In this document: positions 25,951 through 38,606 of the stretch, piece by piece
How positions within the stretch are numbered: the stretch's first letter is position 1
Layout of the letters: every line of letters starts with the position of its first letter
From: Rhodosorus marinus
Taxonomy: Eukaryota; Rhodophyta; Stylonematophyceae; Stylonematales; Stylonemataceae
Reading direction: 5' to 3'
DNA length: 64,000 bases
Assembly (NCBI GenBank): GCA_029953675.1
Contig: JAMWBK010000001.1
Location: forward strand, 2,145,001-2,209,000
Notes under the pieces: generated by a model
Databases searched by the model: none
What the model was told of the DNA's origin: nothing
What the model saw: the letters and a program-made list of their open reading frames with translations, nothing else
Translations under genes and position numbers: made by a program

Positions 25951-27019
25951 CCCAATACACAGTTTATCGGGCCCAAGCGAAATTTGGAACTGGATGAGTT
26001 AATAGTTCGCGATACCATCTATTAAACCAGCCTGTTGATAGTACTGCTAACCTATCCGTCAATGTTTCATATACGCGGTACCTTTTATTAAACGAGCCCG
26101 CTGATCTGGTTACTAACTTATCCACTCCTCAGTAGAGAGTCAAAGATTATCTCTCGAAAAAGTCCCCAAGTGTAATACCCCAAACTTCCGATCAGTGTCA
26201 GCTACATCATTTAGCGGGAGTGAGAAGGGGGGGGGAGAAGACCCTCCAAACTCCACGACTGAGACAAGAACAAAGGCAGAACTTTGCTAGACAAAAGTGT
26301 TCTTCAAGCCTCAAAATTTGTCGATCAGAGGGATTATATATCAATGCCATGGTTGAAGGAAGAAGGTACCTAGTAGAACAGTTCAAACCCGAGTTCACCG
26401 GCTAGATGTTTTCTGCTGGAGAGATGTTTTAAGGATTTGCAAGGGGGGAGAAGAGGAGCAATCTCTGCGATCGATGCGATCAATACGACCCTGGTAGCTT
26501 TAGGGAGCTTCGAGAGGGGAGCGGGAAGGGGCTTTTTCAGACTTCGCTGAGGAGATCGATTCTTTCAAACAATCCGCAGATCAGTGCTCAAAAAACTTAT
26601 CGGAGAGAACGAAAAAGCAAACTTTACTAAACCCAACTTTCGTCGTCCTGGAGACCTTCTTCGTCCGCAGGAGACAAGATTTTGTGCTCTGACTAGGAGG
26701 AAGTTTCAGTAGGCACTAGGCTATTCTTTCACCAGCGATCTCCTTCGCTCTTTCGTCATCCCAATCTGAGGTCTCTTCTTCTCCTTCATCTTAGTAGTTC
26801 GCTTTCATCTCGATCGATCAGTTAGTGCTTGGCGAAGGGTGATAAGACGATCTGCGAGCTCTCCCCTTGGCTATCGGTAATAGACTCTTGCAGAAGCAGA
26901 CGAGGAAGAGGTGTGGCGTGAGCTGGCGTTAAGTCATCGGATCATCGAAGAGGAATAAGTGAAAGCCTACAGGGCTCTTCAAGGTAGACAGGGGACAAGT
27001 CTCGTGGTGAGAGGGTTAG
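25951..27019. other. Non-coding flank with an LTR-like direct repeat
   Basis: Two imperfect direct copies of about 45 bp start at 26008 and 26074 (CGCGATACC/CGCGGTACC, TTATTAAAC), possibly a remnant of the copia element's non-coding end. From 26400 to 27019 lies the purine-rich 5' flank of the glycosidase-like gene. Confidence 0.4.
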
Positions 27020-28996
27020 ATGTGCGAGGGTGAGAGCTTCGTAATGATGGGCGATCGATGGAGAATTGAGGGAGGATCAGAGCTTGTTTGGGATGTTGAG
27101 GTTGGCGAGGCTCATGAGGACCATATGGAGATGAGTGGTGAGCGCGTTTCCGCGATCGTTAGGTATGGAGTGTCTGAGGAAGGGGAGCTGAGTCTGTCTA
27201 GGCACGTTGTTTGGCCTTCGCTGAGGACGATCCCAAACGATACTCACGGAAGTCTCTCGTTCGTGTTCACTGGACCGGGTCCTGGCCTGGCTACAGGGGA
27301 GAAGGATGTGGTTCAGCAGTTTCGACTGCGTGGGATCATCTACGTAGAGTCGATCTGCGGGTCCCTCAAGACCTCACGATGGCTCTTTCCGTCCATCGAC
27401 AAGCCGATCTACTTCGAGCTGGCGATCATAGAGAACACAGGGAACGTATCTCTGCCGATCAAGACGCTCGTTCCTTCAGAAGGCACCGTCACACCCGCGC
27501 TGAAGGGCCTCGACGGTAGCTACGTCATTGATGCCTTGCCCATAGCCACGAACAAGGTCGATCTGCCTCCAGGCGATCATGCTCTCCACGCCATAGCCTA
27601 TAGAGCAAGGCGCAGCAATGAAATGGAGGAGTACTTAGATTCAGACGAACTCATGGCTGAGCTAGACCGAAGAAGGGCGCTTGTCAGCAACAGCCTGGAA
27701 GGTTCGATGCAGTTTGATTGCCCTGTGGATGACGTCCTGCCTGTACTGTTTAGGTTTTCACAGTTGAGGGCGACAGAGAGCGTGTTCAGGACCAGAAACG
27801 GACTGATGCACTCTCCCGGAGGTGGTGCTTACTACGCAGCTGTGTGGGCCAACGATCAGGCTGAGTACGCGGCCCCGATGTTTGCCCTTCTGGAGGGTTC
27901 CAATGCGTACGAAGCTACGGTGAACATGTTCAGAATGTACAAAAAGTTTATGAACAACACCGACCAACATCTGCCGTCTTCTATCATCGCGGAGGGCACC
28001 GACCACTTCAGCGCGAACGGGGACCGCGGGGATGGCTCGATGGTGGCCTACGCTCTTGGCCGGTTTCTGCTTCTCTCAGGCGATGAAAAGCTCGCGGAGG
28101 AGCTCCTCCCACTGCTAGAATGGTGTCTGGAGTTCTGCAATCGACACCTCAACCCTCAGGGCGTTGTGACATCGAACAGCGACGAGCTGGAAGGAAGATT
28201 TCCGACTGGGACTGCCAATCTCTACACGTCAGCGCTCACCTACGACGCCCTCGTCTCCGCAAAGATGCTATGCGATGAGCTGGGAAAGGCTTCCTCGTCA
28301 ATCTACCAGAAGAGGTCGGAGATTCTGAAGAAGAATATCGAATCCTACTTCGGCGCTCAGGTGGAAGGTTTCGATACCTATCGCTACTTTGATGGGTGCA
28401 CGGTACTGCGTTCCTGGATCTGTATACCTCTCACCATGGGAATCTTCGAGCGAGCCAGTGGCACCATCGACGCCCTGTTCTCCAAGCAGCTGTGGACAGC
28501 TGATGGACTGAGGACAACCTCCGGCAATCCGACGTTTTGGGACAGGGCAACGCTCAAGTGCCTGCGCGGTGTCTACGCTTCAGGCGAAGTAGAGAGAGCA
28601 CATAAGCATTTTCTGGCGTACTCACGGCGGAGACTGCTAGGAAATCACGTCCCGTACCCCGTTGAAGCCTACCCGGAGGGCAACGAGAGGCACCTGTCAG
28701 CGGAAAGCGCACTGTACTGCAGGGTTGTGATCGAGGGCTTATTCGGACTCCGTCCAACTGGATTCCGAAAGCTCACATGCACGCCTCGGCTTCCCCCCCA
28801 CTGGAACAGTATGTCTTTGCGAGGTCTACACGCGTGCGCGACGACTTTCGACTTGACAGTCAACCGAGACGAATCATCCAGGGAGGTTACCGTGCAAGTA
28901 ACTCAAAGAACTGGAGACAAGGACGACGAACCATTATCTACAAAAGTCTACAAACTCGAGCCCATGGAGGAGTCTTTCTCCATTACCTTAACTTAA
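27020..28996 (+). CDS. Six-hairpin glycosidase-like protein
   Basis: A single exon codes 658 residues from the ATG at 27020. The N-terminal 200 residues look like a beta-sandwich. They are followed by an (alpha/alpha)6-barrel region: LMHSPGGGAYYAAVWANDQAEY, GTDHFSANGDRGDGSMVAYAL, TGTANLYTSALTYDALVSAK and RLLGNHVPYPVEAYPEGNERHLSAESALYCR, then a short C-terminal beta domain (LTCTPRLPPHWNSMSL). This layout and the acidic residues in WANDQAEY and EAYPEGNE are typical of six-hairpin glycosidases such as GH78, GH65 and GH95 relatives. I cannot fix the family or substrate. No signal peptide is visible, so the protein is probably intracellular. The first ATG has further in-frame ATGs at 27044 and 27047. 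Confidence 0.75.
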   Translation: MCEGESFVMMGDRWRIEGGSELVWDVEVGEAHEDHMEMSGERVSAIVRYGVSEEGELSLSRHVVWPSLRTIPNDTHGSLSFVFTGPGPGLATGEKDVVQQFRLRGIIYVESICGSLKTSRWLFPSIDKPIYFELAIIENTGNVSLPIKTLVPSEGTVTPALKGLDGSYVIDALPIATNKVDLPPGDHALHAIAYRARRSNEMEEYLDSDELMAELDRRRALVSNSLEGSMQFDCPVDDVLPVLFRFSQLRATESVFRTRNGLMHSPGGGAYYAAVWANDQAEYAAPMFALLEGSNAYEATVNMFRMYKKFMNNTDQHLPSSIIAEGTDHFSANGDRGDGSMVAYALGRFLLLSGDEKLAEELLPLLEWCLEFCNRHLNPQGVVTSNSDELEGRFPTGTANLYTSALTYDALVSAKMLCDELGKASSSIYQKRSEILKKNIESYFGAQVEGFDTYRYFDGCTVLRSWICIPLTMGIFERASGTIDALFSKQLWTADGLRTTSGNPTFWDRATLKCLRGVYASGEVERAHKHFLAYSRRRLLGNHVPYPVEAYPEGNERHLSAESALYCRVVIEGLFGLRPTGFRKLTCTPRLPPHWNSMSLRGLHACATTFDLTVNRDESSREVTVQVTQRTGDKDDEPLSTKVYKLEPMEESFSITLT

Positions 28997-29307
28997 CCAA
29001 CAAACAATGAATAACGTTTTAATCCACTAAGCGAAAGACCCGAAAGTGAGAGTCAGCTGAGGCCGATTACGCGATTAGCAACTCATTCCGATCTGTAACA
29101 CAGCGCTCTAGAGTTCTCATGGGTGTCCTAGCTGGATTGATTCACCGACTAGAACCCCTTTGAAAGACTAGGCCCTCACCCTCGGCGAGCCGATGAGCAC
29201 GCTCATCGTGGAACTGAGCCAAACAGTTCTCTCGCTGGGCTACTCTGCAACTCAACCGCCGCAGCTCCACGCTGTTTGTGGGTTCCGTGCTTGTTAAAAC
29301 GGATGCC
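28997..29307. other. Intergenic between convergent glycosidase-like and leuB genes
   Basis: About 310 bp forming the shared 3' flank of two convergent genes; nothing else seen. Confidence 0.6.
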
Positions 29308-31141
<1,834 letters not shown>

Positions 31142-33462
31142 TTTATTTCTTTCTAGATGCCCTCTTAATATGCAAAGCGATCGCTTGTACTAGCAGCAGC
31201 ATCCAACCACCTCAGCGGTCGTTGCAACTTCTCCAGATCACTCACCTTCGCTGCTGAAGTATTGAGTACTGAGCTCCGATTGAGATGTCGGGCAATAAAA
31301 AACAGTTGAAAGGGGTGGAAATGAGGATCGCCAAGATCGACACGGAGAGCTGTAGAGTTGGAATTGCTTGAGGGCTGGGTGTCGACTGCAGCCAAGCAGT
31401 ATGATCTAGGAACGTTATGACTGCATTGATCATCAACTACCCTAGGGAGTGTTTGCACACTCTAACCTTATCGTTTGTTCTGCTGGTTGTCTTCTAAAGC
31501 ACATGCTTTTCGGAGACTGGAATCAGAAAGCTGAGCGAGATTGTTAAGGAATCGACCTCTTTTGAACCAGCAGTTCGCGTTAAGTTGATGCAACGAGAAG
31601 ATCTAGTCGCGTTGGGGGGAGAGGGTTGGGAGGGCTCAGATAGAGCTCAGATAGAGCCTCTCCATCCTCTTCATCTTCCAAAAAAGGGAGAAGGGACTCT
31701 GATACTAGTGCCTGTCAAAAATCAGTTCGCTCCAAGCTTAGACATCCCCCTCCCAATCCAGAAACCCTCCTCACAAACCCAGCTTTAGGTCCCAACCACA
31801 CCAGTTCGAACGCGAGATCTACAAACCTGTCTACATTTTACTAAAATACATCTTCCTCTAGACAAGATCACGGCCAATCCTGTCCAGCGTAGTTTTTACG
31901 TAAAATCATGTTTGATGACGACGACAGGTTTTCGTTGTTTTGATAAAAATTAGACCAAGGGGCCAATCTAGAATATTTAAAATATTCAGATGCCCTTTCC
32001 CAGGCCCTTTCTGCTCGTGTCCATAGCAATATTTAATATTATGTACGAAGCGTACTAGCCTTCTGAACCCGTCAAAATGACTGAGGGTGAGTATATTGAT
32101 AGCAACCCCATCTTACCCACTAGTATGAAGAAGGACCCCATCCGTCTAACTGCTCCTACCACAGCAATGGCCTTCCCTCCACTCCCTCCCCCTTCCCAAT
32201 GGGTAGTCATTAGATCTGTACTTGTTTCTTCCCCCCTCCCCTAAAATCTGACAGCACGTGAAATCCAGCAACGGAAGTATTTCGAAAGAAATAGTGGCTA
32301 ATATGGGTTTTCGAAATCAAAAACACCTACCCTATAAGTAAAGTCATGAGCCGCGGAAAAACAAGTTTTGACCAGGGGTAGCATATGGCGAATCTTTTCT
32401 TCTTTTTTTTTGCCTAGTACGATCCTTGCGAAAAAAAACCCAGCGATAGTTTCCTTTTATTGTAATGATTTTTAATATGTGGACCTTCATACCCTTTATC
32501 ATTGGTCTAATCCATTCTTCCGGAACCAATCATCACTAGTATCCAAGAGATACAGTGCTTATAGCGACCAAAAGTTTTAACAAAAACAGTTCATCGAAAC
32601 GTGGAACTCCAACAATATTTAACAAAAATAAATTAAAACAAAAACAATACTCATAAATATTTCACAAATACATTGCTCGAGCAAAAACGCTAATAATATA
32701 ATTTCCATTTAAATTATTTTCCCGTATACCAAACACCTGGACTTATATATTAGCGTTTTTCAAGAACACGAAATCGGATCCCTCGAATTATCTTTAACAA
32801 CAACGATTCTCCAAAGTGAACACACAGTTCCCTTTTCAATTCAACAAATCCTCCCCCCGGGTATTGCAAGTCACCAGGTATCCCTAATAATCATCTTATA
32901 GTAATTTATTTGAAGTATCAGCGAATGGTCCATTTACCAGTTAGCCCCTAGGTTAGAGTCATACAAACGAGAGACACCAGCACTTCAAAAATTCTTTAAG
33001 CGTCACTAACGGGTAGTGACGCTACATCTTCCCAGTATCTGTATATATAATTAATAAAAAAATAGTGTATATACAGTATAGATTGAATATACAATCAATA
33101 TTGTGATGAAGAGTATAGCGCGTTGCTACTAATTTTTCTTCTTTTCCATATGCAATCAGATATCGACTGTGGACTCTTCGGATTGTTAGGAGAAGATTTT
33201 TTTGGTTGAGAGGGATTTCTGGTGTTGGCCGTTATGGTTTGATGTAATACATAAGGGACTTTGGGAGGGTGTGAGGGGGGGGATGAGTGGGATAGGGAGG
33301 GATTTAGTGGAGGAGGTGTGTGTGTTTGTGTGTGTGTGTGTGTGTGAATGTGAAGGAGGATTGTTGGAATCTAGACCTGGGTGAAGGGGTTATAGATATC
33401 TATCTAGTCAAATTTTTTATAATCTTTTTCGGATAGTTTTTTTACTTTTTGTTTGCTCCACA
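31142..33462. other. Intergenic region between divergent leuB and BAR-like genes
   Basis: A mixed-composition flank runs to about 31560, then a G-rich patch (31610-31660) and a C-rich patch (31745-31800). A strongly AT-rich island occupies about 31830-33200, and a G/GT-rich tract (33190-33380) lies just before the BAR-like start. The island holds no open frame of note. Confidence 0.6.
33316..33346. repeat. GT microsatellite
   Basis: About 30 bp of GT repeats with one interruption, in the G-rich upstream tract of the BAR-like gene. Confidence 0.9.
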
Positions 33463-34221
33463 ATGCACGGGTTGAAGGTCGTAGGGAGGCAGATGGAGGA
33501 GGGAATTGGGATGAAAGGTGGGAAGAATTCTGCGCTTTTCAATCAGGAGCTTTTGGAGAAGAAGAAGATGATTGAGACCAATTGGAAGAACTTGGGTGCG
33601 CTGGGAAAGCATTTCGATGAGGTGCTCAAGTCGTATGCCACGCTCGGCAAGAGAATCGATGCCGCCAGGCCGGTTATGGAGGAGGCCGCCAGTCCGTTCA
33701 GATCCGATGTCTACAGGGATACCTTGGGCGCGCTCAATGGAGTCGGTGCTACCTTGGAGAATATTGAACCCGCTGAGGTTACCAAGGCCCGTCAAACCCT
33801 GAAGATCTATGCAAAGGAGATGGAAACCAGCACAGTTGCGGAGTGGAAAATGTATGAAAAGGCGAGGATCGAGTACGACATGCGCATGGATCAAATGAAA
33901 AAGAACATCAAGGATCAGGATAAAATCGACACACGGGAACGCAAGATGGAAGACGCCGAGGAGATGTACAACATGAGGAAGGAGTCGATCACCAAGAAGT
34001 ATGATCTTCTCATCGCGACGCTACCGAAGATCTGGGAGATCGGCACTCTGGCTCTTGCCCAAACGCACATCGCAATGACGACTGCGTTCGGAGGCAAGGG
34101 TGCGGAGCTTGCTAAACTCGCGGCGGAGAACCGTGAGAAGCTGTTGACGGATCTGACGTCTCTGAATCTTGGAAACAAGTCAAAGATTGCTGCTGGTGAA
34201 GCGAAGCCCATCGAGGAATGA
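33463..34221 (+). CDS. Coiled-coil protein, BAR/AH-domain-like
   Basis: A single exon codes 252 residues, almost wholly helical and highly charged. The pattern fits a BAR-type three-helix bundle: an N-terminal helix (KKKMIETNWKNLGALGKHFD), a middle segment with a short break (AARPVMEEAASPF), a long helix with many Lys/Glu (YEKARIEYDMRMDQMKKNIK) and a C-terminal helix ending in WEIGTLALAQTHIAMTTAF. BAR proteins bind and bend membranes through the basic concave face of a dimer. No SH3, PH or other extra domain is present. The Gly/Lys-containing first 20 residues could be an amphipathic start. The fold call rests on pattern only. An AATAAA lies 130 bp after the stop. Confidence 0.6.
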   Translation: MHGLKVVGRQMEEGIGMKGGKNSALFNQELLEKKKMIETNWKNLGALGKHFDEVLKSYATLGKRIDAARPVMEEAASPFRSDVYRDTLGALNGVGATLENIEPAEVTKARQTLKIYAKEMETSTVAEWKMYEKARIEYDMRMDQMKKNIKDQDKIDTRERKMEDAEEMYNMRKESITKKYDLLIATLPKIWEIGTLALAQTHIAMTTAFGGKGAELAKLAAENREKLLTDLTSLNLGNKSKIAAGEAKPIEE

Positions 34222-34350
34222 GTTTTTGAGTTTTTTCGGAGAAACAAGATTGCCGAACTCTACGAATGCCCCGCACTGTTTCCTGCAGTTGTCCAGTTCA
34301 GTTGATTGCTATTTTCGAGCATAGCATGGAAACTTGGTTGAAGCAGCGCT

Positions 34351-34356
34351 AATAAA
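34351..34356 (+). terminator. Candidate polyadenylation signal of the BAR-like gene
   Basis: AATAAA, 130 bp beyond the stop codon, the same arrangement as at 51469 for the thioredoxin-fold gene. Confidence 0.4.
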
Positions 34357-34785
34357 GACACAAAGTTTTGAACTCGTTTTACTCTCGACCGCCTAATCCG
34401 CGACAGAAAGATGGGAGAGCAGTCCCCGAATTGCTCCGCGGATGAAGGAATCCAGCTCCTCGCAAACTCTTCGATGACAATTATCGTGCGCTCCCTTCCG
34501 AGCTTCGAAAGCTGTGCACTACGCGAACTGCGGAAAGACCGCGCCCCAACGCGCAAGCGAGCGTCGGGTCAGAATACAGGGTAGGAGTTGTCTCCAGAAC
34601 GGATGACGGGTAGTCCTCGGCATCCTTTCTTTTCAGATCACAGGGTCAGCAGGTACGTTTATCGCTGAAAAGCAGAGCTCGGTCGCAGTCAGCGTGCGCG
34701 TATAACAAGGGTGGAAATCGAAGTTGGCCGCGTAACATTGAGCATTTACGACGAACCGACGCACATTTTGAGCGGGCGGGTGGGC
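34357..34785. other. Intergenic between convergent BAR-like and kinase genes
   Basis: Shared 3' flank; no coding sequence recognised. Confidence 0.55.
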
Positions 34786-35654
34786 CTATAGACGCCCCAA
34801 CGCTGTCCTGCCCCAGTCGAAGCCTCGGAAGAACTCATGGGCTTTCGCGTCTGACATGTCTCCATCGTATCCTAGCCTATCTTCCGGTTGCTGTGCCTGT
34901 CAACTTTCAGAGAAGCGAGAGCAAAAACTAGGTTGGCAAAGATTCAAAAGCGCTGGAAGACGAGAACGGGCTATATAGGTGGCAGCAAGAAACAGACTGC
35001 TGACGTGCCTGAAAGTATTCAGATCCCTGTGGATCCTAGTAGCATGGTATTTTGGTGCACCAGACATACCGTGATCGCATCTGCTAGTGAAAGCGCCGCT
35101 TCGTCTATGGGATAGAGATCACGAAGCACGACGCCCAGGGCGAAGAGATCCTCAGCCGCGTGCGCTGGTCTGCCAGTGAACCCTTGCAGCTCCGGTGGGA
35201 GGTTTTCGAGCGGAGGGAAAGGGTCGGCTACTACTCCGGCGGGGCAAGCAAACCCGAAATCAATTAATACAGGGTTTCCGCTCGGCTCCACAAGAATGTT
35301 GCGGGCAGCTATGTCACGGTGGACAACCCCAGATTCCCGCAGGTGCTCCAGGCAGTGTATAAGACCAGCTGCAACTCCTCGGTCAGCCCCGGGCTCTGGA
35401 TGATAGCCTCTGACGGCGTTCATGCAAACGTATATGTTTGTCGAGTCTTCATATACGAGCTGAAGTCGCACTAGATTCGGGTGCGAACCTCCAATTCTCT
35501 TCAGCGATTCAATTTCAGACAAATAGTAGCCATCAGTATGAACCTTCGAGTTCCTCCGAATGCACTTGACCGCGACATTCAGGTTTCCTAGGCGGCCTTC
35601 CACAACATGAGCCGTTGAACCTTCTCCTAAATACCTTCCGAACTCGCACCACAT
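34786..35654 (-). CDS. Compact protein kinase catalytic domain, two exons
   Basis: The exons are 35070-35654 and 34786-34896 (donor GTATGT, phase 0), giving 231 residues with almost nothing outside the kinase fold. Key residues are the glycine loop LGEGSTAHVVEG, Lys30 (VAVK), a Glu in LSEIESL, the catalytic loop VVHRDIAARN (Asp114, Asn119), the metal-binding DFG (132-134) and an APE-like PPEL. HRDIAARN is the form common in tyrosine kinases and some tyrosine-kinase-like groups. The C terminus reads PEDRLGYDGDMSD, then AHEFFRGFDW, the ending typical of AGC/CAMK-type kinases. The acceptor is ambiguous: CAG sites at 34897-34899 and 34891-34893 both keep the frame, so two products differing by two residues are possible. 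It is shorter than the usual 250-300 residues. The substrate is unknown. Confidence 0.82.
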
Positions 35655-37197
35655 CGCGCTAGGAGCCTAAACCGAAGCTCAGTCAAGTACGCTCTTGAGG
35701 ACATGATTCCGGGTGCAGTAGATAATCCCGGTGACTGTGACGCCTGCGTAGACAGGCCCGCAAACAAAAGAGTCAGACTGCAGCTCTAAAAGTCAGTCTA
35801 CAAGCCTACCGCCGTTTTCTGACACCACCACTCAATACGGGCGAATGCCGGGGGAAGATTTTGAGGTCGGATCTGCAGTCATCCCCATCAGGAGATCTGT
35901 GCTGAGCACAACAAGCCGTTTAAACATGTACGACAACGAGCGATCATCAAGAACAGACAATCTCTACCCAATCTCTCGGTTTGCTATCACATGGTAAGAA
36001 CACGAGCTTGCAAAAAGCCATGAGGGCAGCGGCAAGAAAAAAACAAAAACAAAACCGAGACGGTTTCGGGATCCCAGTGAGAAATCTAGACCACTTCACA
36101 GGAATCCAAACGCTGCGGAAAAAAAAAGAGAAAAATCCAACAAACGTCCGATCGGGCGTATGGGAAACGCAACTACCCCATCCACTTCCAACGCCGACCA
36201 AATCTCCCAAAACCTGTTCCCAAACGAAACCCCGTTTTTCGGACTATCCAAAAATAAATTCCATACAAATCTACTTACCAAATTAAACACATACACGCGT
36301 CTTTTATCACATTATAATTGGTCTAATATTTCAAGAAATTTTATCATTGGCTATTTCACTATCGATTTTTCAATTCTTGTATGCCATTAAGTAACAAAGG
36401 GTGGGTAAGATCCACTCATCCTTTCCTCAAAAACTTCGAAACGATTTCATAATATAATAGATCTGAAACTACATCCCCCCCCCCCTCCTTACGATTTCTG
36501 GGTTAAAGGTTATCCCGCCCGGTGGAGGGGTTTGCTGGGAGATGGAAGTTTTTTCCTTATCGTTTAATTTTATTTTTTGATACTTGTTTAATCGCTAGGA
36601 GGCTGAAAAATGAGCTGAGAAAATTTTAATTTGTTTTAACATTTTGAAGGGAAACGGGGGTTGGATTGATTTTTTTGGGGGGTGATTTTTGTAGGTGAGA
36701 GGAAAAAAGGACGAATCGATCCCTTTCTTCTTTTTCTTGTTTTACTTTGTTTTTTATGGGTCACGGGGCGGGTGCGGAGGTGATTGATATGGTGGGGGGG
36801 GGAGATAAGGATGGAGGTGGGCGGGGGAGAGTGAAGGTGGTGAGATTGCGAAAGCGAGGAAGGCGACGTAATTTTATCTTCGGGTTGGTTTTTGTTTTTT
36901 TTGGTTTTTTGCCTGTATTCTGGTTTTTGGCATATCCTGCTCTGGTTTGAACGTTTTTGGCCAGGGGGTGGGGGGAGGGGGGGAATAGGGTATTGTTTAT
37001 TGTTATTAGAGATGAGGGATTGTGGGTTTGTTTTCGTGGCTGGTGGGAGTCAGCTCGGGGGTGGGAGCTCGCGGGCAGTTTGTGAGGGGAGGAGGGATGC
37101 TCAGGTGGTGAAGCGAGCGAGAAGTAAGCTGGTTTTCTTTGCGAATGTTTTTTTGGTCGGTGCGATTGACTAAGGCCTGTTTCGTTTGGTTTCCAAT
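35655..37197. other. Intergenic between divergent kinase and small helical-protein genes
   Basis: Mixed sequence to about 35980, then A-rich and AT-rich (36000-36720), then a G-rich plus strand (36760-37110) just before the 88-residue gene. No coding frame was recognised. Confidence 0.6.
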
Positions 37198-37539
37198 ATG
37201 ATAGCGATCGTGGTAAGATGTGCAGAAAAGGAGGAGACGTTCGATGAAGTTGCTGCTCGAGCTGCCGAGATTAAGGAGGTCATTGATGGATTGAAGAAGT
37301 TTAGGCAGAGAATAATTGATGATACAACGGCGTTGGCGAAGAAGATCAAAGCGCCGCAGAAGAAGCTGAAGGTACGTGAATTGTATCCTCTCCGTGTTTG
37401 GGATTTGTACTGTTCGTCAACTGACATGCACGGTATCAAATCGCAGGAGGCGTTGGCGAAGCATCCGGATATTCTGAAGATCGACTCCAGTTTAATTGAG
37501 CTAGAGAAGGAGTTGAATGAACTTGGGTATGGCCAGTAG
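37198..37539 (+). CDS. Small helical coiled-coil protein, two exons, unknown
   Basis: The exons are 37198-37371 and 37447-37539, joined by a 75-bp intron (donor GTACGT, acceptor TCGCAG, phase 0); the product has 88 residues. The spliced protein is one long charged helical stretch (FDEVAARAAEIKEVIDGLKK, then KKLK-EALAKHPDILK, then LIELEKELNELG). An alternative acceptor at the GTGCAG near 37223 would place the true start in an unseen upstream exon. I do not recognise the family. The clean splice join and the conserved-looking C terminus argue that it is real. It could be an assembly or adaptor subunit, but nothing proves this. Confidence 0.55.
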   Translation: MIAIVVRCAEKEETFDEVAARAAEIKEVIDGLKKFRQRIIDDTTALAKKIKAPQKKLKVRELYPLRVWDLYCSSTDMHGIKSQEALAKHPDILKIDSSLIELEKELNELGYGQ

Positions 37540-38229
37540 GTGAGTCTGAGTTATGTACATGACGGGATAAGTAGCGTGGAATCGCAGCGTTGATCATGCT
37601 CAACTCGGAGCTATCAAGTAACGTAGATATTGAAAGGTAGAGTCGCGCCGAAAGAATGAGATCACCCATAAGCTGCTGTCTGAGCGACTGAGACTTCCGC
37701 ATAAAGTTTTGAGATCGTTGAGGACTCACAAAAGAAAAGACTACTGGCTTTCCCTGGCTGGACTTGGAGCTTGCTGCTCTGTACAATAGTTTGTTGTATT
37801 GTCATATCAAAGGCAAGAAGCAAAGGAGAACACCTAGTCTATCCCAAACCTACGGCCTTTCCAGAGGTTCACCAGATACCTTCGAACTAAGGGTGACTCA
37901 GATTTCAGAATCGCCGATAACCGGTCTGACCAAGACAAATGCCAATGGCTCAGCAAAGAGGATGAAATCCGATCCACAGGTCTGCAAAGCATCCCGTTAA
38001 CCCCCAGAAAAACCTTTCGTCGACATCGCTTCCAGGAATTTTTTTCCATCTGAGAAGAGCTTCTAGGTGTTCAGGATCTGGTCCCGTTTTCTCGCTGCCG
38101 CACACACTACTGGAAGCGAGAAAACGCGAAACTCGTACGCGTTATGCTCCCGTAGCAGCCAATACACCATCCCCAGAGCGATTCCGATCCCCGTCAAAAC
38201 TCTTCGAATGTAAATGATAATCTTGTGAA
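37540..38229. other. Flank before LTR element 1, with a possible truncated minus-strand frame
   Basis: On the minus strand a frame from the LTR edge at 38229 down to a stop near 38065 contains a membrane-like segment (RVLTGIGIALGMVYWLL) and a plausible basic C terminus. It could be the tail of a gene cut by the LTR insertion or simply chance. The rest shows nothing recognisable. Confidence 0.25.
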
Positions 38230-38485
38230 TGTCACGTCCTGACAAGACAGATTGGTTCAGAAGCACAGCCTGAGGGCTAAAGTGGAGAACCGCGATGGGA
38301 ATTGTCACCCTATCCTTAGCCTATGAATACCGCAACTATGACATCTCTGTCGGGGTTAGCTCGAACGGAAGGACAAGGAAAAACCAGAGTTAGAAAAAAA
38401 AAAAAGTTAGATCGGAGACAAAGTAAAGAGAATGTTTTTACGAACAACTTGAATACCAGGACAAGCGTCATCTGAGGACGTTTCA
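38230..38485 (+). repeat. Left LTR of element 1
   Basis: Shares TGTCACGTCCTGACAAGA, TGGAGAA, ATCCTTAGCC, ACCGCAACTATGACATC and GAATACCAGGACAAG, in the same order, with 40123-40511. It is about 130 bp shorter because it lacks the internal CTAGCACGG duplication of the right LTR. Confidence 0.8.
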
Positions 38486-38487
38486 GC

Positions 38488-38505
38488 TGGTCTCATCGCA
38501 TGCTT
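38488..38505 (+). promoter_or_regulatory. Primer-binding site of element 1
   Basis: TGGTCTCATCGC sits two bases after the left LTR. TGG pairs with the CCA end of a tRNA. The identical 12-mer follows the left LTR of element 2. Confidence 0.6.
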
Positions 38506-38606
38506 GCGATCGAGGGACGACGAACCTGAACCTGAATGAGCCTAAGAACCTGATAACCTAACCCTCATAACCAGAACCCGATAACCAGAACCTGCACACT
38601 ACGACC

